In this document: piece by piece, positions 1-6,425 of the stretch
Layout of the letters: every line of letters starts with the position of its first letter
Numbering within the stretch: the stretch's first letter is position 1
NCBI GenBank assembly: GCA_947468785.1
Contig: CANIMS010000077.1
Location: 1-7,216, forward strand
DNA: 7,216 nt
Direction: 5' to 3'
Source of the DNA: Betaproteobacteria bacterium
GTDB lineage: Bacteria > Pseudomonadota > Gammaproteobacteria > Burkholderiales > Burkholderiaceae
Program-made: the position numbers and the translations under genes
The notes under the pieces: model-generated
The model's database searches: none
What the model was told of the DNA's origin: nothing
What the model saw: only the letters and a program-made list of their open reading frames with translations

Positions 1-579
1 GCGACGCAGACGACGTAAGGCTACTTTGATATTGCGAGTTCCTAAAGCTAAGTTACTGTCATAGTCTTTGAATTCTCTAGCTTCCCAGACTTTGATAGCC
101 GTGCGATTGCCAGCACTTTCGCCTCCAATCCGAATACCTTCAGGATGGTAGCCGCTATGACCAAATGGAGAAGAGCCGCCTGCGCCAATCCATTTTTTAC
201 CACCACCATGCCATTCTTTTTGCTCATTAAGAAGTTCTTCTAGGCGCTTTTTCAATGCCTCTGGGCCGCCTAGTTTTTGTAAGGCTGCTTTCTCTTCATC
301 CGATAGAACCCGCTGCAATTTCTTTTCTAGCCATTCCAAGGGAATATCCGGTAAGAGGGCGATGATTTGTTCAACCCCCTGGAAGTAACTTCCAAATACT
401 TGGTCAAAGCGATCAAAGTATTGCTCATCTTTTACTAATGTCATACGAGATAGTTGATAAAACTCATCAATCGATGGATTAATTACGGATACCTTGAGGG
501 CTTCAAGCAATGTTAAAAATTCCCTGACCGATACAGGTATTTTTGCGTCTTTCAAATTGAGAAAGAATTGAATCAGCAT
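1..579 (-). CDS. VWA (CoxE-like) domain protein, C-terminally cut by window edge
   Basis: This reading frame is open from an ATG at 579-577 to the left edge, giving 193 residues beginning MLIQFFLNLKDAKIPVSVRE. A stop codon lies five codons upstream (594-592), so this ATG is the first possible start; no clear ribosome binding site precedes it. The N-terminal helical region, the Gly-rich stretch HGGGKKWIGAGGSSPFGHSG (about residues 124-143) and the NIKVALRRLRR segment (183-193) are typical of VWA-containing CoxE-like proteins paired with MoxR ATPases. The VWA fold, with its MIDAS metal site, should follow beyond the edge and cannot be checked here. It lies 18 bases after the MoxR ATPase stop, so the two are probably co-transcribed. 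In this family the VWA protein is thought to act as substrate adaptor for the ATPase. The client protein here is unknown. The family is recognised from recalled homologues. Confidence 0.85.
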   Translation of the reverse strand, partial: MLIQFFLNLKDAKIPVSVREFLTLLEALKVSVINPSIDEFYQLSRMTLVKDEQYFDRFDQVFGSYFQGVEQIIALLPDIPLEWLEKKLQRVLSDEEKAALQKLGGPEALKKRLEELLNEQKEWHGGGKKWIGAGGSSPFGHSGYHPEGIRIGGESAGNRTAIKVWEAREFKDYDSNLALGTRNIKVALRRLRR

Positions 580-597
580 TAAAGAATATTTTTATGG

Positions 598-1479
598 TTA
601 GCGATGATTACGATTCATCATGACTAAGCGCTCAAATAGCTGGATGTCTTGTTCATTCTTGAGCAAAGCACCATGAAGAGGTGGCACGATCACTTTTTCA
701 TCATTGCTATATAGGGCTTCAGGGGGAATGTCTTCCGCTAAAAGCAATTTGAGCCAATCTATCAACTCGGATGTGGAAGGTTTCTTTTTTAGACCTGGTA
801 AGGAGCGGATTTGGTAAAAGGACTTTAAGGCTGCATCGAGCAGTTCTTGTTTAATATTGGGGTGATGAACGTCGACAATGCTTTGCATAGTTGTTGCATC
901 AGGAAAGCTGATGTAATGAAAAAAGCAGCGCCGCAAAAATGCATCAGGAAGCTCTTTTTCATTATTGGAGGTAATGATTACTAGCGGACGATGTTTAGCC
1001 TTGATCAGCTCTCTAGTTTCGTAAACGTAAAATTCCATTCGATCAATTTCACGTAAAAGATCATTGGGAAACTCGATGTCGGCCTTATCAATTTCGTCAA
1101 TCAGCAATACCGTAGGTTCTTGCGCTTCAAAGGCTTGCCAAAGAACGCCCTTAATTATGTAGTTGCGAATATCGTTTACTTTTTCATCACCCAATTGAGA
1201 GTCTCGCAAACGACTCACGGCATCATATTCATACAAACCTTGTTGGGCCTTAGTGGTGGATTTAATGTGCCATTGCAATAGGGGCATGTTCAATGCGCTG
1301 GCAACTTCTTCTGCAAGCATGGTCTTGCCGGTGCCGGGTTCACCTTTAATTAAAAGAGGTCGCTGGAGGGCAATGGCTGCATTCACCGCCAATTTCAAGT
1401 CATCGGTTGCTACATAACTTTGGCTGCCATCAAAACGGTTTTGGGATTGGCTGCGATTAAGCTTATTCGATTGAGTCAT
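598..1479 (-). CDS. MoxR-family AAA+ ATPase
   Basis: A complete 293-residue AAA+ ATPase of the MoxR group. Walker A is GEPGTGKT (residues 46-53), Walker B is VLLIDEID (124-131), a sensor-1 region ITSNNEKELPDAF lies at 169-181, and the arginine pair R183-R184 that follows is the likely arginine finger. The C-terminal third is the helical lid. No membrane segment or signal peptide is seen, so it should be cytoplasmic. Family members are chaperone-like ATPases that work with VWA-domain partners to activate or mature other proteins, often metalloenzymes; the partner gene follows directly. The ATG at 1479 is used as start, but the family core begins near RFDGSQSYVATDD (residues 15-27), so the first 12-14 residues (Ser/Asn/Gln-rich) are less certain. 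The only purine-rich site, AAGGA (1500-1496), lies 16 bases before the ATG, which is long for a ribosome binding site. Confidence 0.93.
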   Translation of the reverse strand: MTQSNKLNRSQSQNRFDGSQSYVATDDLKLAVNAAIALQRPLLIKGEPGTGKTMLAEEVASALNMPLLQWHIKSTTKAQQGLYEYDAVSRLRDSQLGDEKVNDIRNYIIKGVLWQAFEAQEPTVLLIDEIDKADIEFPNDLLREIDRMEFYVYETRELIKAKHRPLVIITSNNEKELPDAFLRRCFFHYISFPDATTMQSIVDVHHPNIKQELLDAALKSFYQIRSLPGLKKKPSTSELIDWLKLLLAEDIPPEALYSNDEKVIVPPLHGALLKNEQDIQLFERLVMMNRNHR

Positions 1480-1513
1480 AGTGGCCGTCAGGAAGTCCTT
1501 ATTTGAGCAATTC

Positions 1514-1519
1514 AGTATA
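1514..1519 (-). promoter_or_regulatory. Possible -10 element for the MoxR/VWA operon
   Basis: Read on the minus strand this is TATACT, five of six matches to the sigma70 -10 consensus. It would put a transcript start near 1507, about 28 bases before the MoxR ATG. No convincing -35 hexamer is found 16-18 bases upstream (the 17-base position reads GCCTAA), so the promoter is weak or activator-dependent, or the call is wrong. Confidence 0.3.
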
Positions 1520-1613
1520 GGTAAAGCCGGGATAATTTAGGCTAATTTTTCCGTATTTTGCACCCTTTTAGATGCGGAAATGGGCAAATAAAGGGTCGCC
1601 ACGCTGCTTCCGC

Positions 1614-1619
1614 TATACT
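1614..1619 (+). promoter_or_regulatory. Possible -10 element for the cytochrome c gene pair
   Basis: TATACT matches the sigma70 -10 consensus at five of six positions and sits 34-50 bases before the two candidate starts of the first cytochrome gene. The -35 position (AAGGGT at 17-base spacing) is poor. The remaining divergent region (1480-1653) shows no other feature that I can support. Confidence 0.35.
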
Positions 1620-1662
1620 CTTCCCAATTTGATTTAAAGCAAACCCATCATTAATGATTTCT

Positions 1663-2025
1663 ATGAAAAAAATCTCAATACTTCCTCATTTGCTCCTTAC
1701 GGCTAGTTTGGCTTTTGCTGGATTGGCTCAAGCGAATGAAGTTAAAGGTAATGCAGCCGCTGGCAATGCCAAAGTGTGGCTTTGCGTTGGTTGCCACTCC
1801 ATCCCTGAATACCGTGCTGACTATCCTTTGGTCTATCGAGTGCCAATGTTGGGCGGACAAAATGCTGCCTATATCGCTGCATCCTTAGCTGCCTATAAGA
1901 AGGGTGAGCGCAAGCATCCAACGATGCGTGCAATTTCCGCCAGCCTTTCAGATCAAGACATGGCTGATATTGGCGAATACTATGCTGCGCAGACCGCCAG
2001 CTCACCTAACAACCCATTGAAGTGA
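1663..2025 (+). CDS. Small periplasmic single-haem cytochrome c (first of a pair)
   Basis: A class I-type cytochrome c, 120 residues from the ATG at 1663. An in-frame ATG three codons upstream (1654) would add MIS; I prefer 1663 because MKKISILPHLLLTASLAFAG is a textbook Sec signal peptide start (charged n-region, hydrophobic core), ending at AQA before NEVKG. Neither start has an obvious Shine-Dalgarno site. The single haem site is CVGCH (residues 41-45 from this start), and the distal ligand is probably the Met in HPTMRAIS (residue 88). The C-terminal LSDQDMADIGEYYA is the usual last helix that packs on the haem. It should carry electrons in the periplasm, perhaps to a terminal oxidase, though no partner enzyme is in the window. 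Only 13 bases separate it from a second cytochrome gene, so the two are likely one transcript and may be used together. Confidence 0.9.
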   Translation: MKKISILPHLLLTASLAFAGLAQANEVKGNAAAGNAKVWLCVGCHSIPEYRADYPLVYRVPMLGGQNAAYIAASLAAYKKGERKHPTMRAISASLSDQDMADIGEYYAAQTASSPNNPLK

Positions 2026-2038
2026 TAGAGGCACCTTT

Positions 2039-2392
2039 ATGAAATTTGCACTAATTACCGCAGTATTGATGGCAAGTGTTGGCGCAGTGAATATTGCGCA
2101 AGCAGCTAGCGTTGATAAAGGTCGTGCGATTGTCGAAAAGGCCAACTGCGCCTCTTGTCATGGCGCTGGTCTCAACGCTCCAATCTTGCCGGCTTATCCT
2201 AAGCTTGCTGGTCAATACGCCGATTATTTGTTCTATTCACTGAAAGCCTATAAAGTAGGCAATAGCAATGCTCAATATGGCCGTAACAATGCCGTTATGG
2301 GATCACAAGTTCAGGCATTTACTGATGCTGATTTAGAGGATATCTCAGCTTATATTGCTTCTTTACCAGGCAATTTTGTTGTTAAGAAGTAA
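2039..2392 (+). CDS. Small periplasmic single-haem cytochrome c (second of a pair)
   Basis: A 117-residue class I-type cytochrome c. The signal peptide MKFALITAVLMASVGAVNIA ends at AQA (residues 20-22), giving a mature protein of about 95 residues. The haem site is CASCH (37-41); the axial Met is probably M87 in NNAVMGSQ; the final helix is FTDADLEDISAYIASLPG (94-111). The start is supported by the site AGAGG at 2027-2031, seven bases before the ATG. The overall layout (PKLAGQYADYLFYSLKAYKVG, then a Met and the last helix) parallels the upstream cytochrome (MLGGQNAAYIAASLAAYKKG), so the pair probably arose by duplication and then diverged. The likely role is periplasmic electron transfer; the redox partners are not identifiable here. 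An intrinsic terminator follows 17 bases after the stop. Confidence 0.9.
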   Translation: MKFALITAVLMASVGAVNIAQAASVDKGRAIVEKANCASCHGAGLNAPILPAYPKLAGQYADYLFYSLKAYKVGNSNAQYGRNNAVMGSQVQAFTDADLEDISAYIASLPGNFVVKK

Positions 2393-2409
2393 GTCCTAAT
2401 CACTTCACT

Positions 2410-2446
2410 CAATGGCTTAGATAATTACTCTAAGCCATTGTTTTTT
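2410..2446 (+). terminator. Intrinsic terminator of the cytochrome c operon
   Basis: A perfect 11-bp stem, CAATGGCTTAG (2410-2420) with CTAAGCCATTG (2430-2440), encloses a nine-base AT-rich loop and is followed at once by six T residues (2441-2446). It sits just after the second cytochrome gene and before the convergent regulator gene. On the minus strand the same stem is not followed by a T run, so it is a one-way terminator by sequence, though the stem could still slow transcription from the right. Confidence 0.92.
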
Positions 2447-2458
2447 ATAGATAATGAT

Positions 2459-3097
2459 TCATCGAACAGCTTCTAGGCCGTTTGCAAGATGGATTCTCAT
2501 GGCGCTTTCAGCAGCCATTTCATCCCGTTGAAGTAGGGCTCTTAAAATTTCACGATGCTCTACCAAGGAATTCTGAAGTCTTCCTGTGCTGGTAAGCGAA
2601 TCGCGACGATGTAACTTGAGGACTTTACGAAGGTCGGCAATCACGCCATTCATCCAGCGATTTCCCGCGATTTCTTGTATTAATTCATGAAATTTCACAT
2701 TAATTTCAAAGAATTGCTCCATATCTCGATCTGCAGCCGCAGTTTCTAAGCGGTGATGAAGGTGGTCTAAGAGATTTAATTCTGCTTCAGTGGCTTTGGT
2801 GGCAGCTTCCTTGGCTGCTTGTCCTTCGAGGAGGGAGAGGATGGTGAATATTTGCTCTAAATCCCGTCTGACTACCTCAGTAACGTAGGCGCCACGCCTC
2901 ATTTTGATTGTAATAAGTCCTTCAGAGGCTAAAACCTTGATGGCTTCGCGCATTGGTGTGCGACTAATCCCAAACTGATCTGCAAGATTTTGTTCATCCA
3001 ACCAGCTTCCTGGCGGTAATTGCTTGCTAAAGATCTGTTCTCGCAGCCGATCAGCTACATCTTCATATAGAGGTCTATTATTCAGTTTTGTATTCAT
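2459..3097 (-). CDS. GntR-family (FadR/FCD type) transcriptional regulator
   Basis: A 212-residue regulator from the ATG at 3097. The N-terminal winged helix-turn-helix (about 8-75) includes the GntR signature LADQFGISRTPMREAIKVLASEGL (38-61) and the wing MRRGAYV. The C-terminal FCD domain (about 78-205) has the metal/ligand pattern N133-x3-H137 (NVKFH), H181 (EHREIL) and H203 (RIHLANGL). An ATG at 3127 would add ten residues, but it lies upstream of the likely promoter -10 and adds an unlikely leader ([10 protein letters not shown]), so I reject it. Family members usually bind DNA as dimers and release it on binding a small organic acid or acyl-CoA. Being divergent from the methylmalonyl-CoA mutase operon, it is probably its local repressor, with propionate, methylmalonate or a related acyl compound as a guess for the inducer. 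A perfect palindrome over its own start suggests autorepression. Confidence 0.9.
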   Translation of the reverse strand: MNTKLNNRPLYEDVADRLREQIFSKQLPPGSWLDEQNLADQFGISRTPMREAIKVLASEGLITIKMRRGAYVTEVVRRDLEQIFTILSLLEGQAAKEAATKATEAELNLLDHLHHRLETAAADRDMEQFFEINVKFHELIQEIAGNRWMNGVIADLRKVLKLHRRDSLTSTGRLQNSLVEHREILRALLQRDEMAAESAMRIHLANGLEAVR

Positions 3098-3110
3098 AAT
3101 TATGAATACA
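3089..3110. promoter_or_regulatory. 22-bp perfect palindrome, probable GntR operator
   Basis: The core TATTCATAATTATGAATA (3091-3108) is perfectly self-complementary, and TG/CA on the two sides extends it to 22 bp. It covers the regulator's ATG (3097-3095) and touches the end of its likely -10. The position between a GntR/FCD gene and the divergent operon is where the operator of such a regulator is expected. Binding by this protein is inferred, not shown. Confidence 0.75.
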
Positions 3111-3121
3111 TTATGTAGACA
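3110..3121 (+). promoter_or_regulatory. Third operator half-site, direct repeat of the palindrome's right arm
   Basis: ATTATGTAGACA repeats the right arm of the adjacent palindrome (ATTATGAATACA, 3099-3110) at 10 of 12 positions, displaced by exactly 11 bp, about one DNA turn. Its right half coincides with the possible -35 of the mutase promoter (TAGACA, 3116-3121), so binding here could block the plus-strand operon. Confidence 0.5.
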
Positions 3122-3137
3122 AATCAAATAATGTCAA
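3110..3137 (-). promoter_or_regulatory. Sigma70-like promoter of the GntR regulator gene
   Basis: On the minus strand a perfect -35 TTGACA (3137-3132) is followed after 16 bases by CATAAT (3115-3110), five of six matches to the -10 consensus. The start of transcription would fall near 3103, leaving a leader of only about six bases before the ATG at 3097. This agrees with the lack of a ribosome binding site. Confidence 0.6.
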
Positions 3138-3144
3138 GCAGAAT
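3116..3144 (+). promoter_or_regulatory. Candidate promoter of the mutase-meaB-carboxylase operon
   Basis: TAGACA (3116-3121, five of six matches) and CAGAAT (3139-3144, four of six) are spaced by 17 bases. The transcript would start near 3151, giving a leader of about 39 bases to the GTG at 3190. The -10 is weak, so this is tentative; it overlaps the regulator's promoter on the other strand. Confidence 0.4.
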
Positions 3145-3178
3145 AAGCAATATTCGATGCAATGCAACAAAATCTATC

Positions 3179-3183
3179 GGGAG
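3179..3183 (+). promoter_or_regulatory. Ribosome binding site deciding the mutase GTG start
   Basis: GGGAG lies six bases before the GTG at 3190. The alternative in-frame ATG at 3157 has no such site (preceded by CAATATTCG) and would lie only about six bases from the proposed transcript start. Confidence 0.65.
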
Positions 3184-3189
3184 TGCTTT

Positions 3190-5376
3190 GTGAGTACAGA
3201 TAAAAAAAGCTCGGCGAATAATTCATGGCCATCCGTTCCAGAATCCAATCTGGAGGACTGGAAAAAATCAGCACAGAAGTCTGCGCCTGATGGAAAAGTC
3301 GATGAACTGGGCTGGCAAACGCCTGATGGAATTCACCTAAAAGCCTTGTATACCGCCGCAGACACTGAGGCTTTGCAATACACGAACTCATTGCCAGGAT
3401 TTGAGCCATTTGTGCGTGGTCCTCAGGCGACGATGTATTCAGTTCGTCCATGGACGATTCGTCAATACGCCGGTTTTTCAACTGCCGAAGAATCCAATGC
3501 CTTTTATCGCAAAGCATTAGATGCGGGCGGACAAGGCGTTTCTGTAGCTTTTGACTTAGCAACCCATCGTGGTTATGACTCTGATCATCCGCGTGTGACA
3601 GGTGATGTTGGTAAGGCGGGTGTTGCGATTGATTCGATTGAAGACATGAAGATTTTGTTTAACGGTATTCCGTTAGATAAGGTTTCAGTCTCGATGACGA
3701 TGAATGGTGCGGTATTGCCAGTGTTGGCTGGATATATTGTGGCCGGTGAAGAGCAAGGTGTTAAACAAGAATTTCTCTCTGGAACTATCCAGAACGATAT
3801 TCTGAAAGAGTTCATGGTGAGAAATACTTATATCTATCCGCCAGAACCTTCGATGCGCATTATTGGTGACATCATTGAATACACCGCTAAATACATGCCT
3901 AAATTTAACTCGATTTCAATCTCGGGTTATCACATTCAAGAAGCCGGAGCCAATCAAGTATTAGAGCTCGCCTTTACTTTGGCTGATGGCAAGGAGTATG
4001 TCAAAACAGCTTTAGCGAAGGGTCTCGATGTGGATGGATTCGCTGGAAGGCTCTCATTCTTTTTTGCCATCGGCATGAATTTTTACCTTGAGGTTGCAAA
4101 ATTACGAGCTGCAAGATTATTGTGGTGGCGCATTATGAAGTCCTTCGAGCCGAAAAATCCGAAGTCATTGATGTTGCGCACGCATTGCCAAACCTCAGGA
4201 TGGTCTCTCACAGAACAAGATCCTTATAACAATGTGGTGAGGACGACTGTTGAAGCCATGGCAGCAGTATTTGGTGGAACACAATCCTTGCACACGAACT
4301 CCTTTGATGAGGCAATTGCTTTGCCATCTGAGTTCTCCAGCCGTATTGCCCGTAACACCCAACTTATTTTGCAAGAAGAGACTCATATCACTAGCGTGAT
4401 TGATCCTTGGGCGGGCTCATACATGATGGAAAGTCTTACGCAAGAAATGGCTGATAAGGCTTGGGAAATCATCCAAGAAGTTGATGCCATGGGCGGTATG
4501 ACCAAAGCAGTTGAAAGCGGGTGGGCAAAACTCAAGATCGAGGCCGCTGCTGCTGAAAAGCAAGCAAAGATTGATTCTGGTTCTGATGTCATTGTGGGCG
4601 TCAACAAATATAAGCTTGCGAAAGAAGATCTAGTTGATGTCCTCATGATCGATAACGACAAGGTACGCGAAAACCAAGTAGCCCGCCTTCAGGAAATTAA
4701 AGCTAAGCGGGATACCAAGAAAGTTGAAGCTGCATTACAAGCATTAACAAAGGCGGCAGAAGAGAACACTGGCAATCTGTTGGAATTGGCAGTCAATGCC
4801 ATTCGCTTGCGGGCTACAGTAGGTGAAGTCTCCGATGCTTTGGAAAATGTTTACGGGCGCCATCGCGCCGATACTCAAAAGGTGACTGGTGTGTATGCAG
4901 CTGCTTATGATTCAGCCGAAGGCTGGGAGAAGTTGAAAGTTGAAATTGCGGATTTTGCGAAAGACTTTGGTCGTCGCCCTCGGGTGATGATTGCCAAATT
5001 AGGTCAAGATGGTCATGATCGTGGGGCAAAGGTCGTGGCTACTGCCTTTGCGGATTTAGGATTTGACGTCGATATTGGACCTTTATTTCAGACTCCTGAA
5101 GAATGCGCACGCCAAGCAATTGAAAACGACGTTCATGCATTGGGTATCTCTACCTTAGCGGCCGGCCACAAGACATTGGTCCCGGCCATTATTGCTGAGC
5201 TCAAGAAACAAGGTTCTGATGACATCATTGTGTTTGTTGGTGGCGTCATCCCCCGACAAGATTATGAGTTCCTATATGAAGCAGGTGTTAAAGGGATCTA
5301 TGGTCCTGGAACCCCAATTCCGGCCTCAGCAAAAGACGTGCTTGAGCAAATTCGTAAATCTGCTAAGCCTAACTAA
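3190..5376 (+). CDS. scpA: Methylmalonyl-CoA mutase, adenosylcobalamin-dependent
   Basis: A full-length single-chain mutase of 728 residues from the GTG at 3190 (739 from the ATG at 3157), similar to the catalytic chain of known mutases. It interconverts (R)-methylmalonyl-CoA and succinyl-CoA in the cytoplasm. Positions below count from the GTG; add 11 for the longer form. The N-terminal TIM-barrel half holds the substrate region [20 protein letters not shown] (81-100, with the active-site Tyr at 83), [10 protein letters not shown] (catalytic His at 248) and [20 protein letters not shown] (330-349). The C-terminal cobalamin domain has [10 protein letters not shown] (603-612), with Lys603, Asp607 and the axial cobalt ligand His609, and GIYGPGTP near the end. 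These match the Lys-Asp-His triad of the known enzyme. All key residues are present, so it should be active. It is first in an operon with its chaperone MeaB and a carboxylase subunit, opposite a GntR regulator. Confidence 0.96.
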   Translation: MSTDKKSSANNSWPSVPESNLEDWKKSAQKSAPDGKVDELGWQTPDGIHLKALYTAADTEALQYTNSLPGFEPFVRGPQATMYSVRPWTIRQYAGFSTAEESNAFYRKALDAGGQGVSVAFDLATHRGYDSDHPRVTGDVGKAGVAIDSIEDMKILFNGIPLDKVSVSMTMNGAVLPVLAGYIVAGEEQGVKQEFLSGTIQNDILKEFMVRNTYIYPPEPSMRIIGDIIEYTAKYMPKFNSISISGYHIQEAGANQVLELAFTLADGKEYVKTALAKGLDVDGFAGRLSFFFAIGMNFYLEVAKLRAARLLWWRIMKSFEPKNPKSLMLRTHCQTSGWSLTEQDPYNNVVRTTVEAMAAVFGGTQSLHTNSFDEAIALPSEFSSRIARNTQLILQEETHITSVIDPWAGSYMMESLTQEMADKAWEIIQEVDAMGGMTKAVESGWAKLKIEAAAAEKQAKIDSGSDVIVGVNKYKLAKEDLVDVLMIDNDKVRENQVARLQEIKAKRDTKKVEAALQALTKAAEENTGNLLELAVNAIRLRATVGEVSDALENVYGRHRADTQKVTGVYAAAYDSAEGWEKLKVEIADFAKDFGRRPRVMIAKLGQDGHDRGAKVVATAFADLGFDVDIGPLFQTPEECARQAIENDVHALGISTLAAGHKTLVPAIIAELKKQGSDDIIVFVGGVIPRQDYEFLYEAGVKGIYGPGTPIPASAKDVLEQIRKSAKPN

Positions 5377-5390
5377 GACAGGCTAACATC

Positions 5391-6416
5391 ATGCTCAATA
5401 CGGCAGATCAAGCTCTAGTGAATGATTTAGTAGGCGCGCCCTCGCTATTGCAGCGACGCGCCCTAGCGAAGATCATTACCTTGCTTGAATCGACTCGACT
5501 TGATCATCGTAAGCGCGCTGATGAGGTACTCAATGCCTTGCTTCCTAAAACAGGAAAATCCTTTCGCATTGGAATTTCAGGTGTTCCTGGAGTAGGTAAA
5601 TCTACTTTGATTGAAACGCTTGGTCTGTACTTAATCGATAAAGGACATCGGGTGGCAGTATTAGCGATTGATCCTTCCTCTAGCTTATCGGGTGGATCCA
5701 TTTTGGGTGACAAGACTCGTATGGAGCGTTTATCGGTTTTAGACAATGCTTTTATTCGACCCAGCCCCTCATCACTAACTCTAGGCGGAGTAGCTGAAAA
5801 AACTCGTGAAGCGATGTTGGTGGCTGAAGCCGCAGGCTTTGATGTGGTCATCGTAGAGACGGTTGGGGTCGGTCAAAGTGAGATTGCTGTTTCTGGTATG
5901 ACCGATATGTTTGTATTGCTACAGCTTCCCAACGCGGGGGATGATTTGCAGGCAATCAAAAAAGGTGTAATGGAAATTGCTGACTTGATTGTCATCAATA
6001 AAGTCGACATTGATCCTAATGCTGCAATGCGTGCTCAGGCATTTATCACCAGCTCTCTTCGTTTGCTAGGTTTTCAAGGAAACCCTGATTATGCAAGCCA
6101 CGATCAAGAGTTTTGGCATCCTATTGTGATGACTCTGAGCGCCCTTGAGGGCAAAGGTGTTCCAGAGCTTTGGGACAACATTATGCGTTTTCAACAGTTG
6201 CAAAAAGCGAATGGCAAATTCGATACACGTCGTCAACATCAAGCAGGTGCTTGGATGTGGGATCGAATTGAAGCGGGTCTTAAAAATGCATTTCGCAACA
6301 ATGACAAGGTGCAAGAGTTGCTACCAATCTTGAGTGCCCAAGTAAACCAAGGAACCATGGCCGCCTCAGTGGCAGCAAGAAGGCTATTGGAGTCCATGGG
6401 ACATGAATTTTTCTAA
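5391..6416 (+). CDS. meaB: MeaB/ArgK-type GTPase, methylmalonyl-CoA mutase chaperone
   Basis: A 341-residue G3E-family GTPase, the usual length for MeaB. Its nucleotide-binding motifs are GVPGVGKS (P-loop, 64-71), DPSSS (94-98, Mg-linked switch I region), ETVGVGQSE (156-164, switch II/III region) and NKVD (203-206, guanine specificity), with SALEGKGV (250-257) as the last base-contact loop. Helical segments at both ends serve dimerisation and mutase binding in the family. MeaB binds the mutase, uses GTP hydrolysis to gate loading of adenosylcobalamin and release of damaged cofactor, and so protects it from inactivation. The older name ArgK (arginine/ornithine transport kinase) is a misnomer. 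It starts 14 bases after the mutase stop, with AGG (5380-5382) eight bases before the ATG, so it is clearly in the same operon. No key residue is missing. Confidence 0.96.
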   Translation: MLNTADQALVNDLVGAPSLLQRRALAKIITLLESTRLDHRKRADEVLNALLPKTGKSFRIGISGVPGVGKSTLIETLGLYLIDKGHRVAVLAIDPSSSLSGGSILGDKTRMERLSVLDNAFIRPSPSSLTLGGVAEKTREAMLVAEAAGFDVVIVETVGVGQSEIAVSGMTDMFVLLQLPNAGDDLQAIKKGVMEIADLIVINKVDIDPNAAMRAQAFITSSLRLLGFQGNPDYASHDQEFWHPIVMTLSALEGKGVPELWDNIMRFQQLQKANGKFDTRRQHQAGAWMWDRIEAGLKNAFRNNDKVQELLPILSAQVNQGTMAASVAARRLLESMGHEFF

Positions 6417-6420
6417 GGAG
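6415..6420 (+). promoter_or_regulatory. Strong ribosome binding site of the carboxylase beta gene
   Basis: AAGGAG, a perfect Shine-Dalgarno core, lies five bases before the ATG at 6426 and overlaps the stop codon of the preceding meaB gene (TAA at 6414-6416). It is the best ribosome binding site in the window, well above those of the two upstream operon genes, suggesting higher translation of the carboxylase. Confidence 0.8.
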
Positions 6421-6425
6421 TAGAA

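Noticed and set aside
1742..2005. 87-residue minus-strand frame inside the first cytochrome gene
   Set aside because: It is antisense to a clear cytochrome c with haem site and signal peptide, and its own product shows no known motif.
2401..2458. The intergenic hairpin as a bidirectional terminator
   Set aside because: The T run follows the stem only on the plus strand; on the minus strand the bases after the stem are AGTGAAGTG.
3134..3562. 142-residue open frame on the minus strand overlapping the mutase start
   Set aside because: It is antisense to the conserved N-terminal part of the mutase, has no recognisable domain, and would occupy the divergent promoter region. It is most likely a shadow of the real gene.
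5192..5386. 64-residue plus-strand frame at the end of the mutase gene
   Set aside because: It lies out of frame within the cobalamin domain of the mutase and has no separate start signal or known motif.
5504..5851. 115-residue minus-strand frame inside meaB
   Set aside because: It mirrors the conserved GTPase motifs of meaB and has no domain or ribosome binding site of its own.
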